A DNA stretch of 64,000 nucleotides from Oligoflexus sp. (GTDB taxonomy: Bacteria > Bdellovibrionota_B > Oligoflexia > Oligoflexales > Oligoflexaceae). Numbering within the stretch: the first letter of the stretch is position 1; each line of letters begins with the position of its first letter. The notes beneath the pieces were generated by a model. That model did not search any database. It was not told the origin of the DNA and saw only the letters and a list, made by a program, of their open reading frames with translations. Below, piece by piece: positions 27,256-36,602 of the stretch. Position numbers and translations under genes: made by a program. The stretch spans positions 1 through 64,000 of the forward strand of contig NZ_DASTAT010000140.1 in NCBI RefSeq assembly GCF_035712445.1, in the 5' to 3' direction.

Positions 27256-29403
27256 TCAGTCCTGCTCGCCCAGACTCTGCAGCTGACTGGGACGGATTTT
27301 GCGGAACCCAAACTCGCGGAAACGGACGATGGCCTTGTTCTGGCCCAGATGCTGGTCAAAGCCTTCCACCACACCATGCCCGTAGGTGGGGTGATAGACC
27401 TTGCTGCCCTTCAGAATGGGTTCGCCCGCATCCTCGTAATCGTAGGAATAGGCGCCTGCGGCTGGCTGGGGGTTGAACGCCTCCTCGGCCTTCATGGAGA
27501 ACTTCACATACTCTTTTGGGATTTCCTGCAAAAAGCGTGAAGGTGGATTCATGGTTTCGGCGTTATACGTGCGCCGACGCTTGGCACAGGAGAGGGACAG
27601 TTTCACCTTGGCCCGCGTAATCCCCACATAAAGAAGGCGGCGCTCCTCTTCGACCATGGTGTGATCGTCCGCACTATTTTTGTGCGGCAGCAGCCCATCC
27701 TCAAGGCCCGCGATATAGACCCGGGGAAATTCCAGACCTTTGGCCATGTGAAGGGTCATCATGGAAACCCCGACGACGTCCTGTTCGTTGGGATCCTCGC
27801 GAACAAGGGAAATGGTCTGCATCCAGTCATCAAGCTTGGCTTCGGGGTTTTTCTTTTGAAATTCCGCAAGCGCAGCCGCCAATTCCTGAATGTTGTCGAT
27901 CTTGTCGAGATACTGATCGGGGTACTTCTTTTTCAGATAGTCGGGATATTCGAGCGCTTCCAAAAGAATTTTAATCGCATCCTTCAGGGGTGCATTCAGA
28001 ATATCAATGCGCAGAGCCGCGATCAGATCCACAAAGTATTTCAACTTGGGACCGACCTTGGGTGTGGTGGCCAGCATGCGTGCGGCCTGCATCAGAGTCA
28101 GGTTATTCGCGCGTGCATACTGCTCGATCTGTTCCACGGCCTTGTCACCCACGCCCCGCGTCGGGACATTGATGACGCGAAGGAAGCTCATGTTGTCACT
28201 GTCGTTCAAAAGAAGACGCAGATACGCGAGCAGATCCTTGATCTCAAGACGCTCATAGAATTCCACGGCGCCGAAGATGGTGTATGGAATCTTATGCCGC
28301 CGTAGAGCTTCTTCAAGCGAACGCGACTGACTGTTGGTGCGATAGAAGATGGCAATGTCATCGTAAGGAAACTGACGCCTTTCGCTCTGGATGCGATCGG
28401 CGATCCAATAGGCTTCCATTTCCCCATCGGCTTCCAGATGCACTTCGATCGGCTCGCCCGCTTCCGCCTCGGTGAAAAGAGTCTTGGGTGCCCGGCGTTT
28501 GTTGTTGGCCACGAGCTTGCTCGCCGCGTTTACAATGTTGCCAGTGCAGCGGTAGTTTTGCTCCAAGGCCACGCGTTTGGCTTCCGGATAGGTCTGATGA
28601 AAGTCGATGATATTCGACGGCGTCGCGCCGCGCCAGCTGTAGATGGACTGATCGTCATCACCGACAACCATGAGGTTTCGATGCTGCTCGCTCAGGATCT
28701 GGATGATTTCAAACTGTGTGCGGTTGGTATCCTGAAACTCATCGACCATGATGTAACGGTAACGCTGACTCAAAACGCCGCGCACTTTTTTGTTGGTGCG
28801 GAGAAGCAAAAGCAGGTTGAGAAGAAGATCGCCAAAGTCCATGGCGTTGCTCTGCTGCAGATACTCCTGATAGCGCCGGTAAACCTGGACGCCGCCGGTT
28901 GGAACCAGCGTCGGATTCTGAATGGCGAGCTGCTCGGCTTCGTGTGGAAAAAGACCGGCGGTCTTCGCATAGTGAATGAAGCTTTTCATTTCATTCACCA
29001 GCGTCGGCAGATCGCCCTTGGGCACCATTTCCTTCAGAATATTCTTCAGAGCCTTGCTGCTGTCGGCATCGTCGTAAATACTGAAGTTGGAATCAAAGCC
29101 CAGCTCGGGCGCGAACTCGCGAAGCCAGCGGGCACAGGCGGAGTGAAAGGTTGTGACAAGACAGCGCCGGGCTTCGGGCGTCAAAGCCTCGGCCCGGTGT
29201 TTCATCTCCTCGGCGGCCTTGTTGGTGAAGGTTACAGCCAGGATTTCCCAGGGCAGGACGCCCTGCTCGATCAGCCACGCAATCCGCGTGGTGATGATGC
29301 GGGTCTTGCCGCTGCCGGCTCCTGCGAATACAACCAAAGGCCCGTCCCGATGGAGACAGGCCGCTTTCTGCACTTGATTCAAGGACTCGAGAAGAAGACT
29401 CAT
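27256..29403 (-). CDS. pcrA: UvrD/PcrA-type DNA helicase
   Basis: A superfamily 1 3'-5' helicase of nucleotide excision and recombination control. Walker A FAGAGSGKTRIITTR, motif II VDEFQDTNRTQ, motif III GDDDQSIYSWRGA, and motifs IV-VI (LEQNYRC, MTLHMAKGLEFPRVYI, YVGITRAK) are all in order. The C-terminal GSKVYHPTYGHGVVEGF is the Tudor-like RNA-polymerase-binding part typical of PcrA/UvrD. At 715 residues it is of normal length. It starts 4 bases after glmS ends. Confidence 0.96.
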   Translation of the reverse strand: MSLLLESLNQVQKAACLHRDGPLVVFAGAGSGKTRIITTRIAWLIEQGVLPWEILAVTFTNKAAEEMKHRAEALTPEARRCLVTTFHSACARWLREFAPELGFDSNFSIYDDADSSKALKNILKEMVPKGDLPTLVNEMKSFIHYAKTAGLFPHEAEQLAIQNPTLVPTGGVQVYRRYQEYLQQSNAMDFGDLLLNLLLLLRTNKKVRGVLSQRYRYIMVDEFQDTNRTQFEIIQILSEQHRNLMVVGDDDQSIYSWRGATPSNIIDFHQTYPEAKRVALEQNYRCTGNIVNAASKLVANNKRRAPKTLFTEAEAGEPIEVHLEADGEMEAYWIADRIQSERRQFPYDDIAIFYRTNSQSRSLEEALRRHKIPYTIFGAVEFYERLEIKDLLAYLRLLLNDSDNMSFLRVINVPTRGVGDKAVEQIEQYARANNLTLMQAARMLATTPKVGPKLKYFVDLIAALRIDILNAPLKDAIKILLEALEYPDYLKKKYPDQYLDKIDNIQELAAALAEFQKKNPEAKLDDWMQTISLVREDPNEQDVVGVSMMTLHMAKGLEFPRVYIAGLEDGLLPHKNSADDHTMVEEERRLLYVGITRAKVKLSLSCAKRRRTYNAETMNPPSRFLQEIPKEYVKFSMKAEEAFNPQPAAGAYSYDYEDAGEPILKGSKVYHPTYGHGVVEGFDQHLGQNKAIVRFREFGFRKIRPSQLQSLGEQD

Positions 29404-29407
29404 TCAC

Positions 29408-31240
29408 TCACTCAACGGTCACAGATTTGGCCAGGTTGCGTGGCTGATCCACATCAGTCCCGCGCTTGATTGCAATATAATAGGCGAGGAACTGAACGGC
29501 AACCGTTGCCAAAATAGCTTGGAAATAAGGATTCTGCATTTTCGGTGTGGGAATATACATCTGGCTCAGGGCGCGCAGACGCTGATCCTTTTCATCACCG
29601 ATTCCAATCACAAGACCTTCACGCGCGCGAATCTCTTCGATGTTGCTCAGCGTTTTCTCATAATAGGAATCATGTGGAGCGATCGCGACGATCGGCATGT
29701 GCTTGTCGATCAAAGCGATCGGTCCATGCTTCAGCTCGCCAGCGGCGTAGCCTTCGGCATGAATATAGGAGATCTCTTTCAGCTTCAAAGCGCCTTCCAG
29801 GGCGATGATGGAATTAGGCCCACGACCGACGAAAAGGAAGTTTGGATATTCGTAAAGTGCGTTCGCCAACTCTGCGATATGTTCCTCGGCATTCAAAGCC
29901 TGGTCCATATAGAGGGGAAGGCTTTTGAGTTCCGCCAGCTGTTTTTCCTTCTCCTGAGCGCTCAGACGACCCAGTTTTTCCGCAGCGGCCATGCTCCAAA
30001 GATAGGCGCAAAGAACCTGCGAGGTGAAAGCCTTGGTCGAAGCCACGCCGATTTCCGGGCCGGCATGCATCAGAATGCTGCCGTGACTTTCACGTACAAT
30101 CGAGGAATAGGCGACGTTACAGATGCTAAAGATCTGGCAGCCTTTTTCCTTGGCCAGTTTCAATGAAGCCAAAGTATCAGCCGTTTCACCGGACTGGGAA
30201 ATCGCCATCACCAGCGTTTGGCCCTGACCCATCAGTAGGGGATCACGGTAGCGGAATTCACTCGCGAGTTCCACGTTCACAGGAATGCCGAGCGCCGGTT
30301 CCATAAAATATTTGGCCACCATACCCGCATAATACGCGGTACCGCAGGCCACGATATGAATGCTCTTCACCTTGTCCAGCTGAATACTATTCACGCCGAG
30401 GGCCTCATGATTCAAAACACCCTCGTGCGCGAAAGCCTGGGTGGTTTTGGAAATCACGCGGGGCTGCTCATGGATTTCCTTCAGCATGTAATGACGATAA
30501 CCCTGCTTGTCCGCGCTGCCTGGCGACCATTGAAGGAAAGTCGTTTTCAAAGGAAGCTCCTGACCTTCGCGGTCCCAAAGCTTCACTTCATTGCGCCCCA
30601 CCGAGGCGCATTCACCATCATGCAGAAACACGGCTTTTTGCGTGTAGCTGACAAAGGCGGTGATGTCGCTGCCGAAGAAATTCTCGCCCTGACCGAGGCC
30701 GATCACAAGCGGCGAACCCTGCTTTGCGAGATAAATGTGCTGATCATCCTGATCGGTGATCAAAGCCAGGGAAAAAGCGCCTTCCAGACGTTTGATCACG
30801 CGCATAAGGGCATCACGCGGATGCGTGCCGGCCTTCAGCTCCTGACCCAAAAGATGCGCGACCACTTCCGTATCGGTTTCCGAGCGGAAGATCACGCCTT
30901 TCTTCTGCAGCTCCTCTTTCAGCTCGCGGTAGTTTTCAATGATCCCGTTATGAATCAGGGCCAGACGATCGGAAAGATGCGGATGCGCGTTTTCCTTGGT
31001 CGGCGTTCCATGCGTGGCCCAACGGGTATGACCGATCCCGATCTGTGCGGCGGCCGGAAGTTGGGTCAGCACAGGTTTCAGGTTGTCGATCTTTCCTGCT
31101 TCCTTGGTGATGGAGATGTGGCTATCGTGCAACACTGCAATTCCGGCGGAATCATAACCGCGATATTCCAGGCGCTTTAGCCCATCAAAAACGATGTCCA
31201 AACAGCTCCGCGAGCCGATATAACCGATAATTCCGCACAT
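29408..31240 (-). CDS. glmS: Glucosamine-fructose-6-phosphate aminotransferase
   Basis: GlmS makes glucosamine-6-phosphate from fructose-6-phosphate and glutamine for UDP-GlcNAc. The N-terminal glutaminase begins MCGIIGYIG, with Cys2 the nucleophile after Met removal. GLKRLEYRGYDSAGIAV and GHTRWATHG follow. The C-terminal half has two SIS domains (VACGTAYYAG, AISQSGETADTL) and ends KSVTVE. Its 610 residues are normal. It lies 22 bases after the GlmU-like gene and 4 before the helicase, so UDP-GlcNAc genes lead this operon. Confidence 0.97.
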   Translation of the reverse strand: MCGIIGYIGSRSCLDIVFDGLKRLEYRGYDSAGIAVLHDSHISITKEAGKIDNLKPVLTQLPAAAQIGIGHTRWATHGTPTKENAHPHLSDRLALIHNGIIENYRELKEELQKKGVIFRSETDTEVVAHLLGQELKAGTHPRDALMRVIKRLEGAFSLALITDQDDQHIYLAKQGSPLVIGLGQGENFFGSDITAFVSYTQKAVFLHDGECASVGRNEVKLWDREGQELPLKTTFLQWSPGSADKQGYRHYMLKEIHEQPRVISKTTQAFAHEGVLNHEALGVNSIQLDKVKSIHIVACGTAYYAGMVAKYFMEPALGIPVNVELASEFRYRDPLLMGQGQTLVMAISQSGETADTLASLKLAKEKGCQIFSICNVAYSSIVRESHGSILMHAGPEIGVASTKAFTSQVLCAYLWSMAAAEKLGRLSAQEKEKQLAELKSLPLYMDQALNAEEHIAELANALYEYPNFLFVGRGPNSIIALEGALKLKEISYIHAEGYAAGELKHGPIALIDKHMPIVAIAPHDSYYEKTLSNIEEIRAREGLVIGIGDEKDQRLRALSQMYIPTPKMQNPYFQAILATVAVQFLAYYIAIKRGTDVDQPRNLAKSVTVE

Positions 31241-31262
31241 TTTAGGAACTCCTCAAACAGGG

Positions 31263-32300
31263 TCAGGAAGCAGTGGTAGAGGATTGAATGGTTCCAGGGG
31301 GAACCTTCGTGCCATCTGGAATGATTACATCTTTCAAGCAGACATGGCTACCGATCTCGCACGATTTGCCGATTCGCGTGCGGCCCAAAAGGGAACAGTG
31401 CGGTCCGATCACGGAATCCTCGCCGATGAGGACAGTGTCTTCGATATACGTGCTCTCGGCCAGCTGAAAGGTGACGCCCTGCAGCATCCAGTTTTCCCGA
31501 ATGCGGCGCAGAATTCTTTGTTCCAAATCAGCCAGTTGGCGGCGATCGTTGACGCCATCGAAGGCTTCGTAATGATCGGTGACCCAAACGTCCGCGCCGA
31601 TGCCCTGCTTTCTGGCGAGGGCAAAGCAATCGGTCAGATAATATTCCTTCTGCGCATTGGCTGTCGTGAGACGGCCCAGCAAAGAAAAGAGGAGATCCTT
31701 TTCCGCAAAGATCACCCCCGAATTGCAGATGTCGATTTTTTTCTCGCTTGCGGTGGCATCCTTTTCCTCGACGATAGCCTGCAATTGCCCCTGATCATCG
31801 GTGAGGATGCGACCATAGCCGCGCGGCTGGGGATGGCGCATGGCAAGGACGGCGAGGCGGCTATCCCTGGAAAAGCAGGAATCCAAAAAGGAACGCAGAA
31901 CCTGACCATCCAGCGCGGGCGTGTCGCCGGCGCAGATGAGCACATGTTTGCAATCCAGTTTCGTGCCGCTCCACCAGTAGCCTTTGGCGTAATTAGGAAC
32001 AGGGGTGTTATTGAAACCGAAGCCCGCACAGGCGACCGCTTCTCCGGTTCCCAGGCGATCGGTTTGTACGGTCAGGGTCAAAGGCTGATAGTTTTCCAGG
32101 CAGGCACTGAGCTGCTCCAGTTCGCCGCCAATGACGGCGCAAATGTCCTGGATGCCTATGCTATTTAAGGTGGAAACCACCCGCCCCACCATAGGGACGC
32201 CAGCCAAAGGATGCAGGACCTTGGGGAGCTGACTCTTCATTCGGGTCCCTTTGCCTGCGGCCAAAACAATAGCAGCGAGTTGGCGGGATTCAGCACGCAT
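31263..32300 (-). CDS. glmU: GlmU-type N-acetylglucosamine-1-phosphate uridylyltransferase lacking the acetyltransferase domain
   Basis: The N-terminal pyrophosphorylase domain is intact: IVLAAGKGTRMKSQLPKVLHPL, GTGEAVACA, the metal-binding Asp in ICAGDTPALDG, and CNSGVIFAEK. It continues with the EGVN-equivalent FDGVNDRRQLADLE. Only three or four left-handed beta-helix coils follow (IEDTVLIGEDSVIGPHCSLL ...), and the frame then ends at residue 345. Normal GlmU has about 455 residues. The acetyltransferase active-site region (the His and its YLGD/GHLTYLGD surroundings) is missing. There is no room for a frameshifted remnant, since glmS begins 22 bases later. Acetylation must come from another gene. 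Confidence 0.85.
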   Translation of the reverse strand: MRAESRQLAAIVLAAGKGTRMKSQLPKVLHPLAGVPMVGRVVSTLNSIGIQDICAVIGGELEQLSACLENYQPLTLTVQTDRLGTGEAVACAGFGFNNTPVPNYAKGYWWSGTKLDCKHVLICAGDTPALDGQVLRSFLDSCFSRDSRLAVLAMRHPQPRGYGRILTDDQGQLQAIVEEKDATASEKKIDICNSGVIFAEKDLLFSLLGRLTTANAQKEYYLTDCFALARKQGIGADVWVTDHYEAFDGVNDRRQLADLEQRILRRIRENWMLQGVTFQLAESTYIEDTVLIGEDSVIGPHCSLLGRTRIGKSCEIGSHVCLKDVIIPDGTKVPPGTIQSSTTAS

Positions 32301-32383
32301 CAGACAAACTCCTGGTCAGTGTTGAAAGCTCCTTTATATCCGAGAGCCCTGGGCTCAAAAAGTCTTTATCCTTGAGAGTCTCC

Positions 32384-32412
32384 TTGATCCATGCCCCATG
32401 CTGGTGTAGATA
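32384..32412 (+). promoter_or_regulatory. Promoter for the nfu-type gene
   Basis: TTGATC (32384-32389), a 17-base spacer and TAGATA (32407-32412) lie about 59 bases before the ATG at 32471, in the divergent gap between glmU and nfu. Confidence 0.45.
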
Positions 32413-32470
32413 AGGTATGATAAAACGGCGGATTTGCCGCCTGAGTCGTTTCGTTCGAGGATTATGTTTC

Positions 32471-32896
32471 ATGACCAACTCTCTTCCCGCAGTCACCGTC
32501 GATCAGGAAAGCCCAGGGCACTGGCGCGCCGTGCATGAACCATCGGGACGTATCACCGAAGGTACGAACGAGGACGAGGTCCTGGCCGCCATGAAAGAGC
32601 TTTTGGGCATGGATGCAACGGGTCGTAGCCTGGAGCCTTTCACGTCTGATCGTTTTGAAGGAATCGCCCAGGAGATTGCAATTTATCTGGAAGGTCCTGT
32701 GTCCGATATGCTGGCGCTGCATTCCGGTTATGCACGGCTCGAAGCCTATCAGGACGGCATTGCCCAGGTCAGGCTCGGTGGTGGATGTGAGGGTTGTCCC
32801 TCGTCCAGACTGACCTTGATGAACGGCGTCAAGCGCGATCTGCAAGATAAATTTGGTGAAGACGTCTTGCTGGATGTATTTCCAGTATTAGACTAG
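32471..32896 (+). CDS. NifU/Nfu-type iron-sulfur carrier
   Basis: The C-terminal domain contains LGGGCEGCPSSRLTLMNGVKRDL, the CxxC motif of NifU C-terminal/Nfu proteins, which bind and pass on [4Fe-4S] clusters. The N-terminal 45 residues (PAVTVDQESPGHWRAVHEPS ... EDEVLAAMKELLGM) are a short, non-NfuA-like extension. The ATG at 32471 is preferred over the longer frame to 32417. It stands divergently from glmU and is followed after 31 bases by a HEAT-like gene. Confidence 0.85.
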   Translation: MTNSLPAVTVDQESPGHWRAVHEPSGRITEGTNEDEVLAAMKELLGMDATGRSLEPFTSDRFEGIAQEIAIYLEGPVSDMLALHSGYARLEAYQDGIAQVRLGGGCEGCPSSRLTLMNGVKRDLQDKFGEDVLLDVFPVLD

Positions 32897-32927
32897 AGGC
32901 TGGTGATCCAAACGAGGGACAGGAACC

Positions 32928-33674
32928 ATGGCACTTTTTGATGGCATCAAGGAATATTTCGCATCCCGTAAAACCAAGCGTATTGATCGCGCCGGCAAGT
33001 TGGTACGCAATGCCAAAGCCATTCGGGAAGATCGCTGGGCTGCCCTGGAATATCTGGCCAGGGAAGTGAAGGAGCCTGATCAGGCTGTTCCTCTGCTTCT
33101 GCACCGCTTTGAATACAGTCTGGAGCACGGTATCAACGATACCCGTGAGAAGGAACTGGCTCAGGAAGGCGTTGCCCGCTTCGGTGAAGCCGCTCTTCCC
33201 TTCCTGCAGGACTGGTTGAAGAAAACCACTCGGATTGCCTGGCCCATCAAATGCCTCAAAGCCCTTGGCAAAGAGTCGCTGGTTGTCGAATCCCTGAAAG
33301 CGGCCTTGGATTATAACGATGTGGCGTTTGATCAGGGAGCCGTGGATAAAAATTACGACATCCTCTGCTACCTGCGTGAATACCAGGTGCCGGATTCTGT
33401 GGATCAGATTGCTCACTTCTTGAACGATCCTGATGAGCGCGTGCGCTTCGCAGCTGCGGAATTTTTGATCGCGCAGAAAACCGACGCCATCAAACCGAAG
33501 ATCACAAAATTCCTGAAAGACGATTCGTCGGAAAACCGCCGCGTCCGTCAGGCTGTCATTCAAGCCTACGTGGATCGCAACTGGACCGTGGATAATCCCC
33601 AGGAATTTGCCGACGGTTATGTTGCCGATGGCGTTCGCGTGAACTCCCGCGGCATGCTCGAAATTCGCGCCTAA
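32928..33674 (+). CDS. HEAT-repeat-like protein
   Basis: A 248-residue all-helical protein with repeated amphipathic pairs: LVRNAKAIREDRWAALEYLA, ALPFLQDWLKKT, SVDQIAHFLNDPDERVRFAA, IKPKITKFLKDDSSENRRVR. The DPDERVRFAAAEFL unit is a typical HEAT/PBS-lyase-like repeat. AGGAACC precedes the ATG. There is no signal peptide, so it is cytoplasmic and probably a protein-binding scaffold. The Nfu gene upstream on the same strand suggests a link to cluster assembly, but only by position. Its stop overlaps the convergent VOC stop. Confidence 0.7.
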   Translation: MALFDGIKEYFASRKTKRIDRAGKLVRNAKAIREDRWAALEYLAREVKEPDQAVPLLLHRFEYSLEHGINDTREKELAQEGVARFGEAALPFLQDWLKKTTRIAWPIKCLKALGKESLVVESLKAALDYNDVAFDQGAVDKNYDILCYLREYQVPDSVDQIAHFLNDPDERVRFAAAEFLIAQKTDAIKPKITKFLKDDSSENRRVRQAVIQAYVDRNWTVDNPQEFADGYVADGVRVNSRGMLEIRA

Positions 33675-34066
33675 TCAGGGGGCGCGGCCTTGTCCTCGCG
33701 CGCATAGATTCCAATGCGAATCCCGCCCGGATCCTCCACGCAGTAGAGCTGACCGTAACCCGGCATGGGGCGTGGGCCCCAGACCTGCTTGCCGCCCAAC
33801 TGCTCGACCTTTTCCAAAATTCCGGGCAGATCACCATCCACTTCAAAATAAGGCACCACGCCCGAACTATAAGGGTGATGTTCCTGCGGCAGATGACCGA
33901 CGATGCTGATGCCGAAGCGGCAATCGTCCGGCACGGCCAGCACGGTGTATTCATGAATCGCGATCGGAACCGCAGGCCAGCCGAAGATTTCAGCAAAGAA
34001 GTCGATCGAGGCCCGAATATTTTCCGAATGCAGCTCCAGCTGGCAAAGACGGTGCGGATGGATCAT
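33671..34066 (-). CDS. VOC (glyoxalase/dioxygenase) superfamily protein
   Basis: A single VOC unit of 131 residues with CQLELHSENIRASIDFFAEIFGW at the start, YFEVDGDLPGILEKVEQLGG in the middle and YCVEDPGGIRIGIYARED at the end, the usual betaalphabetabetabeta pattern. The family includes glyoxalase I, antibiotic-binding proteins and dioxygenases; the particular reaction cannot be deduced. The ATG overlaps the stop of alr by four bases, so the two are translationally coupled. Confidence 0.82.
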   Translation of the reverse strand: MIHPHRLCQLELHSENIRASIDFFAEIFGWPAVPIAIHEYTVLAVPDDCRFGISIVGHLPQEHHPYSSGVVPYFEVDGDLPGILEKVEQLGGKQVWGPRPMPGYGQLYCVEDPGGIRIGIYAREDKAAPPD

Positions 34067-35190
34067 GATGAACTCACAACACGACGTGGAATGGCTGGAT
34101 TCAATTGCGTGACGATTTCATAATGAATGGTGTCGGCCCACTCCCCGATGTGCGCGGCTTCGATATGCTCAGGGCCATCGCTGCCGATCAGCGTCACAGG
34201 CTCGCCGGTCTTCACATGCGAGACATGGGAGATGTCGACCATCATCATATTCATACAGATGCGGCCCACGATCGGGCAGCGCTGACCGTGAATCAGCACA
34301 TGACCGCGATTGCTGGCGAGCCGCGGATAGCCTTCATAGTAACCCACGGGCAGGACGGCAATGGTCATGTCGCGCAGAGCTTTATAGGTACAGCCGTAGC
34401 CAATGAACTGGCCGGCGTGCACGCCTTTGACGATGGCCACTTCCGTTTTCCAACTCAAAACCGGCTCCAGATCGACGAGCTTGCCGAAGCTTTGCAGAAA
34501 GGACAGCTGCGTCGCGCGACTGGGCCAAAGGCCGTAAATTGAAATACCGACCCGCACAAGATCGAAGCGGCTGGCCTGCATGATCAGAGCCGAGGAACTC
34601 GCGGCTATGTGGGAAAGCAGCTGAAAGCCGGCCGCGCGGAACTGATGCACGACGCTGGTGAAGGCATCCATCTGTTGATTGGCATAGGTCTGTTCCAAAA
34701 CGTCCTCGACGTTCGAGAAGTGACTGCAGATGCCCACGAGTTTTTCCTTGTGAGGTGAAAGACGTGCGATCAAGGACGTAGCCTGATCCGGAAGAAAACC
34801 CTGGCGGGACATGCCGGTATCAATCTTAAGGTGGCCGCGGGGTTTTTGGGCGGCGGGAGTTTGAATCCACTCCTGGAGTGTGCTTTCCTCGCCCAGGAAA
34901 ATATCAGCGTCCAGCTCAAAGGCTTCCGCGCAGGCTTTGGGATGAATGGGTCCCACGACGAGGATGCGATTTTTATAGCCGAGCTGCCTCAGCGTGGCCG
35001 CTTCGCTTAAGTAATTCACGCCGAACCATTCGGGCTGCGTGCTCGCGAGTATATCGTAAGTTTCCTTGAGGCCATGGCCGTAAGCGTTGGACTTGACCAC
35101 CGGCACCATGATGGCTGTGCCGGCGAGTTTGTGGAAGACTGCGATGTTACGTTTCAGAGCGGCGGCATTGAGTTCGATCCAGCAGCGCAC
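34063..35190 (-). CDS. alr: Alanine racemase
   Basis: Alr supplies D-alanine for peptidoglycan. The PLP lysine lies in VPVVKSNAYGHG (family VVKANAYGHG), and the second catalytic residue, Tyr, lies in the FIGYGCTYKA segment. GRICMNMMMVDISH and HYEIVTQLNPAIPR are typical of the C-terminal barrel. Its 375 residues match the family. It sits between the secreted Cys-repeat protein and the VOC gene. Confidence 0.95.
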   Translation of the reverse strand: MRCWIELNAAALKRNIAVFHKLAGTAIMVPVVKSNAYGHGLKETYDILASTQPEWFGVNYLSEAATLRQLGYKNRILVVGPIHPKACAEAFELDADIFLGEESTLQEWIQTPAAQKPRGHLKIDTGMSRQGFLPDQATSLIARLSPHKEKLVGICSHFSNVEDVLEQTYANQQMDAFTSVVHQFRAAGFQLLSHIAASSSALIMQASRFDLVRVGISIYGLWPSRATQLSFLQSFGKLVDLEPVLSWKTEVAIVKGVHAGQFIGYGCTYKALRDMTIAVLPVGYYEGYPRLASNRGHVLIHGQRCPIVGRICMNMMMVDISHVSHVKTGEPVTLIGSDGPEHIEAAHIGEWADTIHYEIVTQLNPAIPRRVVSSS

Positions 35191-35205
35191 AGACTTTCCT
35201 TTGCA

Positions 35206-36390
35206 TCAGGTCCCAAGCAGCTGCAAAGGTTTCACATCGCGACTGGCCTCAGGACGAAGTTCCAGGTCATACGCGTAGCTTACCTTTTTCAGCGGTGAAT
35301 TGCACGGTTCGGCACTCTGCAGCTGGAGGATGCCAACGGCCAATCCGGCCTCATTGGGACGGCTGACCAAACCCAGATCGCGATTGCAGGTGCTCAGTGT
35401 GAAAATTTCCAAATTCGCGCGACCGCTGACAGTTTTCGTTTCATTCCAGCGAAAGCTTGTGGGGCGCACCAGAGTAAGGTCCTCCTGGGGACTCTGTCTC
35501 AGGCCCTGGGCCACCTTGGGGCTTGGCACCGTGAGGCCGGGCTCAAAGGCCGTCCAGATTTTTTTCGGAACATCATCGGAGCAGCTCATGTCAGGGTAAT
35601 GAGCGACCAGCATGGAAACCTGAAGTTTATTCTTGTCGTTCTGCTGGACGAGTCCGATGGGAGCCTCGTTACAGCGGCGCAGATAGTAAACTTCGTAGCG
35701 TTTGGTCAGGGGTTCGACGGCATTGGTGCTCAGGAGCTGAACAGGAACGCGGCGCAGCGTATAGTCGGGGCTTTTTTCAGCCGTGGGCGTCTGCATCAGC
35801 TGGAAGCTGCCGAGCTGGGCTGTATCAAGGCCAGCCAGGGAATAAACCTGGGTGGTGCGGTTACAGGCTGAGGGGCGCGTCGTGCTGCTTTCCAGGATCC
35901 CAAAGCGCATTCCGGTGGCTTCCGGCATGACGAAGAGGGCGCGAGCCTCGCCGCACTGCGAGGTATAGACGGCATGACCCGTGGCCATGAGATCTTGTTT
36001 GGAATTGCGCGTGAAATGCAGATTTTGAATCGGAGCCGCAGCGAGGATCAAAGGCTCCTGACTAGGATTCATGGGCGTGATGCCGGCATAGTTGGCTGCG
36101 TTAATCAGCGGGAGCGTGGTCTCCTGCATTCCGAGCAATCCCATGCATCGTGCGTGATAGCGACGCAGCACAATGGCCACCTTGAGCTCATTGCCTGACT
36201 CGACCCGATAAGCAAAGCCGGCGAACTCGGCACCGCAGGGCTCAAGGTAAGCAACTTTAACGGTTCCATCGAGATCCGCTTGAATGCGAACAGGTTCCAG
36301 TTCCAGGGCATAGGGAGCAGCATCCAACGATGCGAAGCGCGTTTGTAACATGCTGAAAAATATCACAAAATACGCCAGTGCTCTTACCAT
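35206..36390 (-). CDS. Secreted protein with four Cys-paired modules
   Basis: Not recognised as a known family. After a signal peptide (residues about 1-25) come four modules at roughly 45-85, 137-175, 232-270 and 325-361. Each has a beta-hairpin starting YLEPCG, YTSQCG, YLRRCN or TLSTCN, then a G-F/L-V-I strand pair, and closes at a second cysteine near a P-S/D/E-x-C turn. Each unit, including the linker, is about 95 residues. The ATG at 36390 has GGAG 9 bases upstream; the longer frame begins at TTG. Probably disulfide-bonded and periplasmic or surface-exposed. It lies directly upstream of alr on the same strand. Confidence 0.68.
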   Translation of the reverse strand: MVRALAYFVIFFSMLQTRFASLDAAPYALELEPVRIQADLDGTVKVAYLEPCGAEFAGFAYRVESGNELKVAIVLRRYHARCMGLLGMQETTLPLINAANYAGITPMNPSQEPLILAAAPIQNLHFTRNSKQDLMATGHAVYTSQCGEARALFVMPEATGMRFGILESSTTRPSACNRTTQVYSLAGLDTAQLGSFQLMQTPTAEKSPDYTLRRVPVQLLSTNAVEPLTKRYEVYYLRRCNEAPIGLVQQNDKNKLQVSMLVAHYPDMSCSDDVPKKIWTAFEPGLTVPSPKVAQGLRQSPQEDLTLVRPTSFRWNETKTVSGRANLEIFTLSTCNRDLGLVSRPNEAGLAVGILQLQSAEPCNSPLKKVSYAYDLELRPEASRDVKPLQLLGT

Positions 36391-36483
36391 GGTGGCACAC
36401 TCCAATGTCGTTTTGGCTATGTTTAGTAGCTTTTTTGACTTATTTCAAGTGGAAAATGATGGGCCTCAGGGTTTTCAGAGAAC

Positions 36484-36512
36484 TTGCCATGCCTTAGGGG
36501 TTCTGATACAGT
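36484..36512 (+). promoter_or_regulatory. Promoter for the rpmH cluster
   Basis: TTGCCA (36484-36489), a 17-base spacer and TACAGT (36507-36512) lie about 91 bases before rpmH, in a stretch that is otherwise without genes. Confidence 0.55.
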
Positions 36513-36602
36513 CTCGCGGCTGTCTCAACGTAAAGCGCCTCTTCCAGGGCGCATTATTCAAAATGTGTGAGTCGTGGGGCAGTTGCTATTAAGGAGTAAA
36601 TA

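Noticed and set aside
31241..31263. Possibility that glmU is frameshifted and its acetyltransferase half lies downstream
   Set aside because: glmS begins 22 bases later and none of its frames shows GlmU beta-helix repeats.
32290..32496. Open minus-strand frame of 68 codons before glmU
   Set aside because: It spans the divergent promoter gap, overlaps both neighbours and has no recognisable protein features; the glmU start at 32300 has its own ribosome-binding site.
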